Notes under the pieces: generated by a model
Databases searched by the model: none
The model's input: only the letters and a program-made list of their open reading frames with translations
What the model was told of the DNA's origin: nothing
Assembly: GCF_027925245.1 (NCBI RefSeq)
Contig: NZ_BSDP01000001.1
Span: 1,550,001-1,614,000 of the forward strand
Source of the DNA: Agromyces rhizosphaerae
GTDB lineage: Bacteria > Actinomycetota > Actinomycetes > Actinomycetales > Microbacteriaceae
Direction: 5' to 3'
DNA: 64,000 nucleotides
In this document: positions 1 through 9,176 of the stretch, piece by piece
Position numbering within the stretch: the first letter of the stretch is position 1
Layout of the letters: each line of letters begins with the position of its first letter
Made by a program: the position numbers and the translations under genes

Positions 1-1
1 G

Positions 2-322
2 CTCACCGAGAAGCGCATGGCGGGCGTCGGCCTGCCGATCCCGGCCGTGATCGTCACCTCCGAGGTGGTGACCAAGGGCAAGCCCGACCCCGAGCCCTAC
101 CTCCGCGCCGCCGAGCAGCTCGGCGTCGCCGCATCCGACTGCCTCGTCTTCGAGGATGCGGAGGCCGGCATCCGCGCCGGCGTCGCCTCGGGCGCGCAGG
201 TCGTGGTGGTCGGCGACGCACCGAGCGAGACCGCCGACCGGCTCGGGCTCCCGCGCATCCCCGACCACACCGCGCTGCGCGTCGAGCACGCGGATGGCGG
301 GCTTCACGTGCAGCTCCCCTAG
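2..322 (+). CDS. HAD-family hydrolase, C-terminal part (5' end outside window)
   Basis: Open reading frame already open at the left edge and ending in TAG at 320-322, so only about 106 C-terminal residues are visible. The remaining part has the HAD motif III lysine context (TKGKPDPEPYLRAAEQLG) and motif IV (VFEDAEAGIRAG), as in the sugar-phosphatase/beta-phosphoglucomutase branch of the haloacid dehalogenase superfamily. The nucleophile Asp motif I must lie upstream and cannot be checked. Likely a cytosolic sugar-phosphate phosphatase; substrate not predictable. It converges on the DUF1992 gene 19 bp downstream. Confidence 0.85.
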   Translation, partial: LTEKRMAGVGLPIPAVIVTSEVVTKGKPDPEPYLRAAEQLGVAASDCLVFEDAEAGIRAGVASGAQVVVVGDAPSETADRLGLPRIPDHTALRVEHADGGLHVQLP

Positions 323-341
323 CGACGCGACCGCACGCGGT

Positions 342-1010
342 TCAGGAAGGTCGGCGCAGCCACTTCCCGAACACCGACGAGCGACGTTCGCGCGCGCGGC
401 GCGCCTGCCGTTCGCGCTCGAGCTCCGCGGCGACGGCCGCCGCTGCACGCCGTTCCTCGCGCCGCGTGCGCCATGCGGCCACCTCGGCCTCGACGTCTCG
501 GGTCGGCGTCACGACCGGCGGCCCGCCGAGCAGCTGCCGCCGGGCGTCGATCACACGCCGGTTGAAGTCCTCGAGCGCATCGCGCACGGCCTGCTCGCGC
601 TGCATCCCGTCGAGCCGCTCCTCGAGCTGCGCGTGCTCGACCCGCAGCGTCAGCGCCGGCGGCCCGAGGCCACCGAGCTGCTCCCGCTCGATCTTCCGCC
701 GGATCCACCAGTCGGGGTCGTGCCGCCCGTCGAGCCCCTCGAGCGGCTTGCCCGCTCCGGGCAGGTCGTCGAACTCGCCGCGGCGCATCGCCTGCTGGAT
801 CGCGGTCTCGACGTAGGCCGCGCGCTCGGTCGCGGTCGGCACGCGCGCGGACTCGTCGGGCGCGCCCGCGCCGCCGGAGTCGCCGGTCGCGCCCGAGGCA
901 TCCGTCTCGCCCTGCTCCTCGGCCGGGTCGCCGTCCCGCTCGCGCAGGAACTCCTCGGCGGCCCGGTCGACCCGGTAGCGCCAGGCGTCGCGCCTCGCGT
1001 CCCCGACCAT
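342..1010 (-). CDS. DUF1992 domain-containing protein (DnaJ C28-like)
   Basis: A 222-residue protein whose centre carries the DUF1992 signature: IQQAMRRGEFDDLPGAGKPL followed by DPDWWIRRKI, also found in the DNAJC28-like family; no J domain is present. The N-terminus (MVGDARRDAWRYRVDRAAEE) and a low-complexity acidic linker precede the domain, and the C-terminus is a long Arg/Glu/Ala helix, probably a coiled coil. The ATG at 1010 was chosen because it follows a GGGGG stretch; the open frame continues upstream to 1172 but that extension looks unlike the family. Molecular function is unknown for the family. It is convergent with the HAD gene and divergent from the membrane protein at 1148. Confidence 0.85.
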   Translation of the reverse strand: MVGDARRDAWRYRVDRAAEEFLRERDGDPAEEQGETDASGATGDSGGAGAPDESARVPTATERAAYVETAIQQAMRRGEFDDLPGAGKPLEGLDGRHDPDWWIRRKIEREQLGGLGPPALTLRVEHAQLEERLDGMQREQAVRDALEDFNRRVIDARRQLLGGPPVVTPTRDVEAEVAAWRTRREERRAAAAVAAELERERQARRARERRSSVFGKWLRRPS

Positions 1011-1147
1011 GCCGCCCCCGATCCACTCCGCCGACCGTGTCCGCGACGATACCCCACCGAATTCCGGGCCGGATGGGAGCGCGCACCCATGCGCCCGGGA
1101 ACGCCCCCGCCATACGTTCGCACCACATCGACGAGAGGACGTGCGAC

Positions 1148-2062
1148 ATGCACACGCAACGCCCCGCAACACCGTCCGCCTGGCAGCAGTCGAGGACGCG
1201 GCGCATCGTGTTCACGGTGCTCGTGATCCTGGTGCCGCTCTGGATCCTGCTCCGCAACCTGTTCGGCCTGACCGAGGTCGCGCTCATGTGGCTCCCCCCG
1301 GAGGTGCTCGGCGAGATGCTCGGCGAGTCGGACCCCGACGCCGGCGCCGACGACATCGCCGCGTTCGAGGCGGAGCGGGCGCACTACATGGCCATCGGGG
1401 TCATGTCGTGGGCCGCCGTGCTCTCCGCCTTCGCGCAGTGGCGACGGCCCGCGCGGCGCGTCGGGTCGATGCAGCTGCTGCTCGCGATCGGGCTCGGCGC
1501 GACCGTCGTCTACGGGCTCTCGGGCACCCTCAGCGAGTGGCTCATCGAGGAGGGCCTGCTGCTCGCGCCGATCGTGCTGCTCGCCGTGTTCCACCCGCGC
1601 GCCCGCGACCTGCTCCGCCCGGCCGGCTTCGACGTGCCGATGGCGATCGCGGCACTCGTCGCCGCGGTGCCCTGGGCGGCCTACGCGGTCGTCAACGCGG
1701 TGCTGCAGCTCGGCGACGCCACCGGCGACCCGCACGTCGAGCCCGAGCACTGGGCGACCAACGCGCTCATGGGCATCACGCTCGCCGCGGCTGCGGCGAT
1801 CGGCTCGAGCCGCGCCGACGGCACGAGGCTTCCTGCCTGGATCGCGGTCGGCGGCACCCTGCTCTTCGCCGTGCACTCGCTCGCCTTCCCGGGCGCGGAG
1901 TCGGGCCTCGGCACCGTCTGGGCCGTGCTCGCGATCGCGTGGGCGGCGGGCTTCGCGGTGCTCCTGGTCCGGCGAATCGTGCTCGAGCGCGGCGTCCCGG
2001 TGCTCCCGGCAGACACGCCCACGACGGCGGAACCCGCAGCGGCGTCCACCGCCGACCGCTGA
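1148..2062 (+). CDS. hypothetical polytopic membrane protein
   Basis: 304 residues from an ATG at 1148 preceded by GAGAGG; earlier in-frame starts (1037) would add a non-hydrophobic stretch without a ribosome site. At least six to eight hydrophobic segments are visible, starting with IVFTVLVILVPLWILL, separated by short charged loops; the last segment is followed by a cytosolic tail rich in Ala/Thr. No motif that I recognise. The two-component pair starts 64 bp downstream on the same strand, so co-regulation or sensing partnership is possible, but nothing in the sequence proves it. Confidence 0.75.
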   Translation: MHTQRPATPSAWQQSRTRRIVFTVLVILVPLWILLRNLFGLTEVALMWLPPEVLGEMLGESDPDAGADDIAAFEAERAHYMAIGVMSWAAVLSAFAQWRRPARRVGSMQLLLAIGLGATVVYGLSGTLSEWLIEEGLLLAPIVLLAVFHPRARDLLRPAGFDVPMAIAALVAAVPWAAYAVVNAVLQLGDATGDPHVEPEHWATNALMGITLAAAAAIGSSRADGTRLPAWIAVGGTLLFAVHSLAFPGAESGLGTVWAVLAIAWAAGFAVLLVRRIVLERGVPVLPADTPTTAEPAAASTADR

Positions 2063-2126
2063 CCCCGGCCGGGCGACGAACCGGAACGGCATAATGGCAC
2101 CAGCACTCCAATCGCCGGAGGCGACG

Positions 2127-4292
2127 GTGGCCGAGACGACCTCGATGACGCAGCCACGATCCGTGCTGCGCCGGGGTGCCTCGCCAGCCACCGTCGCCGC
2201 CGTCGCGGTGTGGCTCCTGGTCGTCGCCGCCTGGCTGGCCACGTGGGTGGTGTTCGCGCTGGCGGGCGCCGACAGCCTGCTGGTCGGCCAGTTCGCGCTG
2301 GCGGATGCCGCGGGCTCGCTGTTCGCCCTCACCATGGCGTCGGTCGGGGCGCTCGTGGTCGTGCGCGGCGGACCGACCGGGTACGGCGCGCTCATGCTGG
2401 CGTTCGGCGCGACCTCGATCGTGGTCAATGCGGCCGGGTACTACGCCCTCCTCGCCGTGCCCGACGGGCTTCCGCTCGCCGCGGCGGCGGTGTGGCTGCA
2501 GGACCTCTTCCCGATCGGCTTCCTGCTCGGCGTGCTGCTGCTGCCGTCGCTCTTCCCCGACGGCACCGCGGCCTCGCCGGGCTGGCGGCGCGCCGTGGCC
2601 ACCGTCGCGGCCGGCTGGATCGCCTACATCGCGTTCTTCGCGTTCGTCGCACGCCCGGCCGAGAACCTCATGTTCGCGCTCGACGAGCCTCCGTCCAACC
2701 CGCTGGGCGTCATCGTGCTGCCCGCGGAGGTCCTGGAGTTCACCGTCGGCCTCCCCTGGCTGGTGCTCGTGGCCGCCACCGTCGTGGTGTCGTTCGGCAG
2801 CCTGGTGACCCGGTGGCGGCGCGCCCGGTCACGCGAGACCCGGCAGCAACTGGCCTGGGTCGTCTTCGCGTTCGCGCTCGTGCTGCTCGCACTCCTCGCG
2901 AGCGAGGTGCTGAACTCGCTGGCGTTCAACGTCTTCGGCGTCGACCTCGGCCTCGCCCCGGCGCTCGACGTCGTCGGCTCGATCGCGCTGGTCGGGCTCG
3001 CCGTCGCCTGGGGCATCGCCGTGCTGCGCTTCCGGCTGCACTCGATCGACCTCGTCATCAACCGCACCGTGGTCTACGGCACGCTCACGCTGACGATCAC
3101 CGCGGTCTACGTCGTGCTCGTCGTCGGCGTCGGAAGCCTCCTCCCGGTCGAGCAGCCGACCCTCGCGCTGGGTGCGACCGTGCTCGTGGCCGTCGGCGTG
3201 GCCCCGCTGCGCGACGCGCTCCAGCGCGTCGTCAACCGCGTGATGTTCGGACGCCGCGACGATCCCTACGCGGTCATGTCCGAACTCGGCCGCCTGCTGT
3301 CGGAGGCGGGCACGCCCGAGGAGACGCTGCAGACCCTCGTCGACACGGTCGGCGAGTCGCTCAAGCTGCCGGGCGTCGCGGTCGAGCTCGAGCAGGACGG
3401 CGCCTGGGTGGTGCAGGCCGCGCACGGCACTCCGCCGCCTCCGGGCACCGGCGCCTCGGTGCCGCTGCGCGACCGCGGGGAACTCGTCGGCCGGCTGATC
3501 GCGGCGCCCCGATCACCGCGCGAACCCCTCTCCGAGGGCGACCTCGCGCTGCTCGCGGACATCGCCGGCCCCGCGGCATCCGTCGCCCGCACCGTGCGAC
3601 TCACCGCCGACCTGCGCGCGTCCCGCGAGCGCCTCGTGCTGGCCCGCGAGGAGGAGCGCCGGCGCATCCGCCGCGACCTGCACGACGGGCTCGGCCCGTC
3701 GCTGGCGGCGCAGACGTTCCAGCTCGACGAGATCCTCGACCGGGTCGGCAGCGATCCCGAGGGCGCGGCCGAGGTCGCCGCCGCGCTCAAGGAACGCAAC
3801 CGTGAGCTCGTCGCCGACGTGCGCCGGCTCGTGCACGCACTGCGCCCGCCGACCCTCGACGAGCTCGGCCTGGCCGGTGCGCTCCGCGCGCACGCGTCAC
3901 AGCTCGACGGCTCCGGGCGCATGGCCGTGCGCATCGCGTCGGTGCCCGATCCGCTGCCGCCGGTGCCCGCGGCCGTGGAGGTCGCCGGGTACCACATCGC
4001 CCGCGAGGCGGTCACCAACGCGATCCGGCACGCGCGCGCGACGCGGTGCACGGTCACGCTCGCGATCGACGGGCCGGCGCTGGTCGTCGCGGTGCGCGAC
4101 GACGGCCGCGGCATGGCCGAGGGCGATGGAACGGGGCTCGGGATGCGCACCATGCGCGAGCGGGCCGAGGAGCTCGGCGGACGATTCGCAGTGCACGCCG
4201 GCAATGGCCCGGCCGGCGTCGAGGTGGTCGCCACCATCCCGCTGCGCGAGGCGGCCGTCGCCGAGCAGGCCTCGTCCGAGGCGGCGTCGTGA
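2127..4292 (+). CDS. membrane sensor histidine kinase, NarL/LiaS type
   Basis: 721 residues from GTG 2127, chosen because GGAGG sits 8 bp upstream; an in-frame ATG at 2094 lacks such a site. The N-terminal ~300 residues hold roughly eight transmembrane helices, followed by a GAF-like region (about 385-490), a dimerisation helix with the HisKA_3 phosphoacceptor motif RRDLHDGLGPSL (His about residue 519), and a C-terminal HATPase_c domain with DDGRGMAEGDG and GLGMRTMRERAEELGG (N, G1 and G2 boxes). It should autophosphorylate and pass phosphate to the response regulator encoded by the next gene, with which it overlaps by 4 bp (GTGA). The stimulus is not evident. Confidence 0.93.
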   Translation: MAETTSMTQPRSVLRRGASPATVAAVAVWLLVVAAWLATWVVFALAGADSLLVGQFALADAAGSLFALTMASVGALVVVRGGPTGYGALMLAFGATSIVVNAAGYYALLAVPDGLPLAAAAVWLQDLFPIGFLLGVLLLPSLFPDGTAASPGWRRAVATVAAGWIAYIAFFAFVARPAENLMFALDEPPSNPLGVIVLPAEVLEFTVGLPWLVLVAATVVVSFGSLVTRWRRARSRETRQQLAWVVFAFALVLLALLASEVLNSLAFNVFGVDLGLAPALDVVGSIALVGLAVAWGIAVLRFRLHSIDLVINRTVVYGTLTLTITAVYVVLVVGVGSLLPVEQPTLALGATVLVAVGVAPLRDALQRVVNRVMFGRRDDPYAVMSELGRLLSEAGTPEETLQTLVDTVGESLKLPGVAVELEQDGAWVVQAAHGTPPPPGTGASVPLRDRGELVGRLIAAPRSPREPLSEGDLALLADIAGPAASVARTVRLTADLRASRERLVLAREEERRRIRRDLHDGLGPSLAAQTFQLDEILDRVGSDPEGAAEVAAALKERNRELVADVRRLVHALRPPTLDELGLAGALRAHASQLDGSGRMAVRIASVPDPLPPVPAAVEVAGYHIAREAVTNAIRHARATRCTVTLAIDGPALVVAVRDDGRGMAEGDGTGLGMRTMRERAEELGGRFAVHAGNGPAGVEVVATIPLREAAVAEQASSEAAS

Positions 4293-4981
4293 CCGAGACG
4301 CGAGCGGATGCCCCGCCGAGCGCCGCGCCCGCCGTGCGCGTGCTCGTCGTCGACGACCACCGCCTCTTCCGCGACGGCCTCGCCGCGCTCATCGGCCGCG
4401 CCGACGATGCCGAGGTCGTCGGCAGCGCCGAGACGGGTGCCGAGGCGATCGCGCAGGTCGAGGCGCTGCGCCCCGACGTCGTGCTGATGGACGTGATGAT
4501 GCCCGACATGAACGGCATCGAGGCGACCCGTCGCATCACCGCCGACCACGCCGGCACCGCGGTCGTCATGCTCACCATGCTCGAGGACGACGACTCGCTG
4601 TTCGCCGCCATGTGCGCCGGCGCGCGCGGCTACGTGCTGAAGGGCGCCGACACCGCCGACGTGCTCCGCACGGTCCGGGCGGCAGCCCGCGGCGAGGCGC
4701 TCTTCGGTCCGGCGGTCGCGCAGCAGCTCACCGCGTTCTTCCGGCACGCGGATGCCACGGGCCCGACCGTCACGGCCTTCCCCGAGCTCACCGACCGCGA
4801 GCGCGAGGTGCTCGACCTCATCGCCCAGGGCCGCGACAACGCCGGCATCGCCCACCGTCTGCAGGTCTCGACGAAGACCGTGAGCAACCACATCTCCAGC
4901 ATCTTCGCCAAGCTCCGCGTCTCCGACCGGGCGCAGGCGATCGTCGCCGCCCGCGAGGCGGGTCTCGGCCGGGGCGCCTGA
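4289..4981 (+). CDS. response regulator, NarL/FixJ family (receiver + LuxR HTH)
   Basis: 230 residues starting at GTG 4289 inside the stop of the kinase gene, so translation is probably coupled. The receiver domain (about 16-135) has the acidic pair in VVDDHRLFRDG, the phosphoacceptor Asp68 in VVLMDVMMPD, and Lys in GYVLKGAD. The C-terminal LuxR-type helix-turn-helix (about 167-230) carries LTDREREVLDLIAQG and VSTKTVSNHISSIFAKL. The target promoters are unknown; the neighbouring membrane protein genes on either side are candidates. Confidence 0.94.
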   Translation: MTETRADAPPSAAPAVRVLVVDDHRLFRDGLAALIGRADDAEVVGSAETGAEAIAQVEALRPDVVLMDVMMPDMNGIEATRRITADHAGTAVVMLTMLEDDDSLFAAMCAGARGYVLKGADTADVLRTVRAAARGEALFGPAVAQQLTAFFRHADATGPTVTAFPELTDREREVLDLIAQGRDNAGIAHRLQVSTKTVSNHISSIFAKLRVSDRAQAIVAAREAGLGRGA

Positions 4982-5059
4982 CGCGGCCGGCGCGGCGAGG
5001 ATGTGACGAAACCCGAACGGGCCTCCCGCGCCGCGCGGCCCCGGCCGTAGGGTCGAGCC

Positions 5060-6451
5060 ATGACGAGTCCGGGGCCCGAGCAGGCGAGCCGAGCGGATGC
5101 CCCGGTGGACGACCTGGTCGGCCCGACCCGACGCGCGCACCGCATCACGTGGGTCGGCATCACGGCGGCTGCGCTGCTCGTCGCGGCATCCGTGCTCATC
5201 CCGCTCTGGACCGGGTGGGACGTCGCCGTCAAGGGCGGTCCGCCGCTGCACGGGTTCTGGGATCCGCGCTTCGGGCCGGGCAGCGCGCCGGCGATCGCGA
5301 TCGCGGTGCTCGCACTCGTCGGCGCCGCTCCCCTCGCGATGCGGCTGCGCTGGGGTTGGCTGCTCCTCGCGGCCTACCTGACCGGTGCCGCGTGGCTCGC
5401 GATGCTCGCGCTCGTCGACGGGTTCGACGGCATCGCCGCGGTGCTCGACGCCGACATCGAGTACCTGCCCACGGCCCGTGAGGTGACCGACCTGGGCGCG
5501 ACGCTCGAGGAGTTCATCGAGCGCATCCCGCGCGACCATCCCGACAACTGGCGGGTGCACATCGCCGGGCATCCGGCCGGCGCGCTCGTCCTCTTCGTCG
5601 GCCTCGTGCGCATCGGGCTCGGATCGGGCGCCGCCGCCGGGTGGCTCGTGCTCGGGCTCGCCGCGACCATCCCGCTCGCCGTCATGCTGACGATGCGCCG
5701 GTTCGGCGCCGAGCTCGCCGCGCGCCGCGCCGCGCCGTTCCTCGTGCTCGGGCCCTCCGCCATCTGGATGGCGGTCTCGGGCGACGCGCTCTTCGCCGCG
5801 TTCACCGCGTGGGGGCTCTGCCTGCTCGCGTACGCGACCCGCGCCGCCTCGCACGCGGCCACCGCCGCGTGGGCGATCGGCGCGGGCCTGCTGCTCGGCT
5901 ACGGCGTGCTGCTGTCGTACGGCCTGGTACTGATGGGCCTGCTCGCGGTCGCGGTGCTCGTGCTCGGGCGCGACTGGCGGCCGCTGCCGTGGGCGGTGGG
6001 CGCCGCCCTCGTGCCCGTGCTGGTCTTCGCCGCCGCCGGGTTCGCGTGGTGGGAGGCCTACCCCGTGCTGGTCGACCGATACTGGGACGGCATCGCCAGC
6101 CGCCGCCCGGCGTCGTACTGGATCTGGGGCGACCTCGCCGCGCTCGCGTGCAGTGCGGGCCTCGTGGCAGGGGCATCCGTCGGTCTCACCGCAGCGCGCG
6201 TGCGCGAGTGGCGCAGTTGGAGCCGCCCGGTCGAGGTCGTCGTGGTGCTCACCCTCGCCGCCGCCGCGACGCTGCTCGTCGCCGACCTCTCGCAGATGAG
6301 CAAGGCCGAGGTCGAGCGCATCTGGCTGCCCTTCGTGCCCTGGCTGCTGGTCGGCACCGCCCTGCTGCCGCGCGCCTGGGTGCGACCCGCGCTGGCGATC
6401 CAGCTGGCGCTGGCGATCACCCTGCAGCACCTCTACTTCTTCCAGTGGTGA
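5060..6451 (+). CDS. polytopic membrane protein, possible GT-C-like glycosyltransferase
   Basis: 463 residues with about ten to twelve hydrophobic segments. A TAGGGT -10-like hexamer lies at 5048-5053, only 6 bp before the ATG, suggesting a leaderless transcript. The first large external loop (about 65-190, between helices) and the terminal motif KAEVERIWLPFVPWLL resemble actinobacterial envelope membrane proteins of the GT-C glycosyltransferase type, but I cannot see a secure catalytic Asp-Glu pair, so the glycosyltransferase idea is a guess. Gene ends convergent with the ABC permease gene, 31 bp apart, with no obvious terminator hairpin between them. Confidence 0.8.
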   Translation: MTSPGPEQASRADAPVDDLVGPTRRAHRITWVGITAAALLVAASVLIPLWTGWDVAVKGGPPLHGFWDPRFGPGSAPAIAIAVLALVGAAPLAMRLRWGWLLLAAYLTGAAWLAMLALVDGFDGIAAVLDADIEYLPTAREVTDLGATLEEFIERIPRDHPDNWRVHIAGHPAGALVLFVGLVRIGLGSGAAAGWLVLGLAATIPLAVMLTMRRFGAELAARRAAPFLVLGPSAIWMAVSGDALFAAFTAWGLCLLAYATRAASHAATAAWAIGAGLLLGYGVLLSYGLVLMGLLAVAVLVLGRDWRPLPWAVGAALVPVLVFAAAGFAWWEAYPVLVDRYWDGIASRRPASYWIWGDLAALACSAGLVAGASVGLTAARVREWRSWSRPVEVVVVLTLAAAATLLVADLSQMSKAEVERIWLPFVPWLLVGTALLPRAWVRPALAIQLALAITLQHLYFFQW

Positions 6452-6482
6452 CGGATGCGACCGGGCGGCGGATGCCCCGGGC

Positions 6483-7526
6483 TCAGCCCCCGGCCGCGAC
6501 ACCGTCCTTCGCGGGCGGCGTCGGCGACGAGTCCTCCTCCGCTGCGTCGTCCCCCTCGGCGGCCTTGCGCTTCTCCCGCTTCTCCCACTGGGAGAGCGCG
6601 ACGGCGAGGATGAGCGACATGCCGTAGAAGAGGTCGTTCACCCAGCGCGGGAGCCCCGCGAGCTGGAGGCCCTTGATGCCCACGGCGAGCACGTACAGCG
6701 CGACGATCGTGCCGAGCACGTTGAAGCGCCCGGCGCGGAACTGCGTGGCGCCGAGGAACACGGCGGTGAGCGCGGGCAGCAGGAACGACGGCCCGACCGT
6801 CGGGTCGCCCGCGTTGAGGCGGCTCGTGAGCAGCGCCCCGGCGAGCGCCGCGAGCGCGCCGCCCGCGACGAGCGAGCCGATGCGCAGGCGGTCGACGCCG
6901 ATCCCCGCCAGGTGGGACGCCTCGGGCGCGAACCCGACCGCGTACATGCGGCGCCCGACCGGCGTGCGCTCCAGCACGTACCAGGTCACGATCGCGACGG
7001 CGAGCAGCACCCAGACCGGCACCGTGATGCCGAGGAAGCGCGAGGTCGCGATCTCGCGGTAAGCCGGGTCGAGCCCGAGGATCTGCTGGCTGTTCGAGAC
7101 CCACGCCATGCCGGCGAGCAGGATCGAGCTCATGCCGAGCGTGGCGATGATCGGCTCGACGCGGAGCTTGGTGATGACGAGGCCGGTGACCAGGCCGATC
7201 AGCGCGCCGGCGAGCAGCACGGCCGGCAGCTCCACGGCGATGGGCAGCTGCGCCACGCCGAGGAGCCATGCGGCCAGGATCGCGCTGAATCCGACCTGCG
7301 CGCCCACCGCGAGGTTCAGCGACCCCGCGACGAGCGGGATGAGCGCGGCGATCGCGGCGATGCCGGTGAGCGCCTCGGCGTCGAGCAGCGAGCGCCACAC
7401 GCCCACCTGCAGGAACTTCTCCGGGATCCAGATGGTGAAGACGACGAAGAGCACGATGAAGATGTAGATCGCGCTGATGTTGCGGAAGGAGAGTGCGCGG
7501 CGGATCTCGGCGCGTCTGCTGGTCAC
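6483..7526 (-). CDS. sugar-type ABC transporter permease (RbsC/BPD_transp_2 family)
   Basis: 347 residues from GTG 7526, chosen because GAGGAG lies 5 bp upstream; a GTG at 7568 overlapping the ATPase stop would add 14 polar residues but has no ribosome site. The protein has about eight to ten helices and the family features of the ribose/galactose permeases: ALIPLVAGSLNLAVGAQVG early, IIATLGMSSILLAGMAW in the middle and the EAA-like region near GFAPEASHLAGI. The C-terminus is a charged cytosolic tail. Last gene of the minus-strand set dehydrogenase-binding protein-ATPase-permease; only one permease is present, expected to act as a homodimer. Confidence 0.93.
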   Translation of the reverse strand: MTSRRAEIRRALSFRNISAIYIFIVLFVVFTIWIPEKFLQVGVWRSLLDAEALTGIAAIAALIPLVAGSLNLAVGAQVGFSAILAAWLLGVAQLPIAVELPAVLLAGALIGLVTGLVITKLRVEPIIATLGMSSILLAGMAWVSNSQQILGLDPAYREIATSRFLGITVPVWVLLAVAIVTWYVLERTPVGRRMYAVGFAPEASHLAGIGVDRLRIGSLVAGGALAALAGALLTSRLNAGDPTVGPSFLLPALTAVFLGATQFRAGRFNVLGTIVALYVLAVGIKGLQLAGLPRWVNDLFYGMSLILAVALSQWEKREKRKAAEGDDAAEEDSSPTPPAKDGVAAGG

Positions 7527-7564
7527 GGATGCTCCTCTGTTGCGGGTGTTCGGGGAGGTGGAGG

Positions 7565-9088
7565 TCACGGCAGGCCGTACCCCTCGGCGATGAGTCGGTG
7601 TTCGGTGAGGTCGTCGCCCTGGAGCACCGCGGCCGCGCGGCCGTCGCGCATGACGACGACGCGGTCGCAGATCGCGAGCAGTTCCTTCGCGTCGGAGGAG
7701 CTCACGAGCACCGCCGTGCCGTCGGCGGCGGCCCGGCCGATCGCGGCATAGATCGTCGCCTTCGCGCCGACGTCGACGCCCTGCGTGGGCTCGTCGAGCA
7801 GCAGCACCCTCGGCCGGTCGCGCAGCGCACGGGCCAGCACGATCTTCTGCTGGTTGCCGCCGGAGAACAGCGAGATCCGCTGCTCGGCCCGGTGCGGCCT
7901 GACGTCGTACTCGGTCAGGAGCCGGTCGCTCTCCGCGCGCTCGCGACGCGACAGGATGCGACCGAGGCCGCCGGTCACCGTGCCGAGCTGCGGCAGCGTC
8001 AGGTTCTCGCGCGCGGTGAACTCGCGCACGATGCCCAGGTGCGCGCGGTCGCCCGGGGCGAACGCGATGCCCCGGCCGAGGCTCGCGGCGGGCGAGCGAT
8101 CGGCGTACGGCTGGCCCGAGACGTCGAAGATGTCGGCGGATGCCTCGCCGGCACCGTACAGCAGCGACGGCACCGCCTCACGACCCGACCCGAGCACGCC
8201 CGCCACGCCGACGATCTCGCCCGGCCGCAGGTCGAGGTCGAGTCCCTCGACGCTCGCGCCGTGGAGCCCGCGCACGCTGAGGGCGGTCGGGCTCGCCGGA
8301 GCGCCGTCCCCGGCGCGCTCCTCGCGCGGTTCCGGAGGGCTCACGACCGGCGCGGTCCGCACGGTGGCGCCGTCCTCGGCGCCCGTGATGAATCCGATGA
8401 GCCGCGTCTCGTCGACCTCGTGCGCGGGCTCGTCGGCGACCTTGTGCCCGTCGCGCAGCACGACGATGCGGTCGGAGAGCCCGAGCACCTCGTCGAGGCG
8501 GTGCGAGACGAAGACGATCCCGGTGCCGTCGGCCGCGAGGCGACGCACCGCCTCGAAGAGCACGTCGACCTCGCTGCGGTGCAGCGACTCGGTCGGCTCG
8601 TCGAGCAGCAGCACGTTCGCGGAGTGGGTCCATCCGTCGAGCGCGCGGCTGATCGCGACGACCGCGCGCTGCGCCGGGGTGAGCGTGCGCACCGGCACGT
8701 CGACGTCGAACACCGGGCCGAAGCGCGCCACCAGCTCGCGCGCCCGGGCACTGCGCCGCCGGTCGTGGAACGGCGCGAGCCCGCCGGCGCCGGTTCCCCG
8801 CATGAGCGCGAGGTTCTCCGCGGCCGAGAGCTCCGGCACGAGCGCGAGGTCCTGGTGGATGAAGTGCAGCCCCGTGCCCTCGGCGAGCTCCACCCTGCCG
8901 CCGTCGGCGGCGTAGACGCCCGCGAGGATCTTCACGAGCGTCGACTTGCCCGAGCCGTTCTGTCCCACGACCGAGACGATCTCGCCCGGGTGGACGTCGA
9001 GGCTCACCCGGTCGAGCGCGACGAGGCCCGGGAACATCTTCAGCATTCCGCGCACGCGGAGCAGGGGCTCTCCGATCTCGTGGGTCAC
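7565..9088 (-). CDS. sugar ABC transporter ATPase with two nucleotide-binding domains (RbsA/MglA type)
   Basis: 507 residues from GTG 9088, preceded by GAGAGAGG. Two ABC domains in tandem: the N-terminal one has a canonical Walker A (GQNGSGKST), Walker B (NVLLLDEPTE) and an altered signature LTPAQRAVV; the C-terminal one has a degenerate Walker A (GVLGSGREA), a good signature (FSGGNQQKIV) and Walker B (RVLLLDEPTQ). This asymmetry is normal for the RbsA/MglA/XylG class, which powers uptake of monosaccharides and similar solutes. It lies between the binding-protein and permease genes; the stem-loop at 9128-9166 separates it from the binding-protein gene. Confidence 0.95.
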   Translation of the reverse strand: MTHEIGEPLLRVRGMLKMFPGLVALDRVSLDVHPGEIVSVVGQNGSGKSTLVKILAGVYAADGGRVELAEGTGLHFIHQDLALVPELSAAENLALMRGTGAGGLAPFHDRRRSARARELVARFGPVFDVDVPVRTLTPAQRAVVAISRALDGWTHSANVLLLDEPTESLHRSEVDVLFEAVRRLAADGTGIVFVSHRLDEVLGLSDRIVVLRDGHKVADEPAHEVDETRLIGFITGAEDGATVRTAPVVSPPEPREERAGDGAPASPTALSVRGLHGASVEGLDLDLRPGEIVGVAGVLGSGREAVPSLLYGAGEASADIFDVSGQPYADRSPAASLGRGIAFAPGDRAHLGIVREFTARENLTLPQLGTVTGGLGRILSRRERAESDRLLTEYDVRPHRAEQRISLFSGGNQQKIVLARALRDRPRVLLLDEPTQGVDVGAKATIYAAIGRAAADGTAVLVSSSDAKELLAICDRVVVMRDGRAAAVLQGDDLTEHRLIAEGYGLP

Positions 9089-9127
9089 GGGGCATCCTCT
9101 CTCTGGTCTTCGGGGTGGTGGGAAGGG

Positions 9128-9166
9128 CACTGCCGGGGAGGCACAGGGGCCGCCTCCCCGGCAGTG
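9128..9166 (-). terminator. intercistronic stem-loop between binding-protein and ATPase genes
   Basis: A perfect 15-bp inverted repeat (9128-9142 with 9152-9166, loop 9143-9151) lies just past the binding-protein stop codon, with no T-run. Such structures in ABC operons act as partial terminators or 3'-end stabilisers, giving more binding protein than transporter; here that is inference. Confidence 0.7.
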
Positions 9167-9176
9167 GGTGGGGAGA

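Noticed and set aside
2094..2126. Upstream ATG for the histidine kinase
   Set aside because: No ribosome-binding site; GTG 2127 has GGAGG at a good distance.
3266..6502. Minus-strand ORF of over 1000 codons
   Set aside because: It is antisense to the kinase, regulator and membrane protein genes and reads as Arg/His/Gln-rich low-complexity sequence, an effect of high GC at third positions.
7527..7568. GTG 7568 as start of the ABC permease
   Set aside because: Overlap with the ATPase stop is attractive, but GAGGAG sits exactly before GTG 7526; the longer form remains possible.
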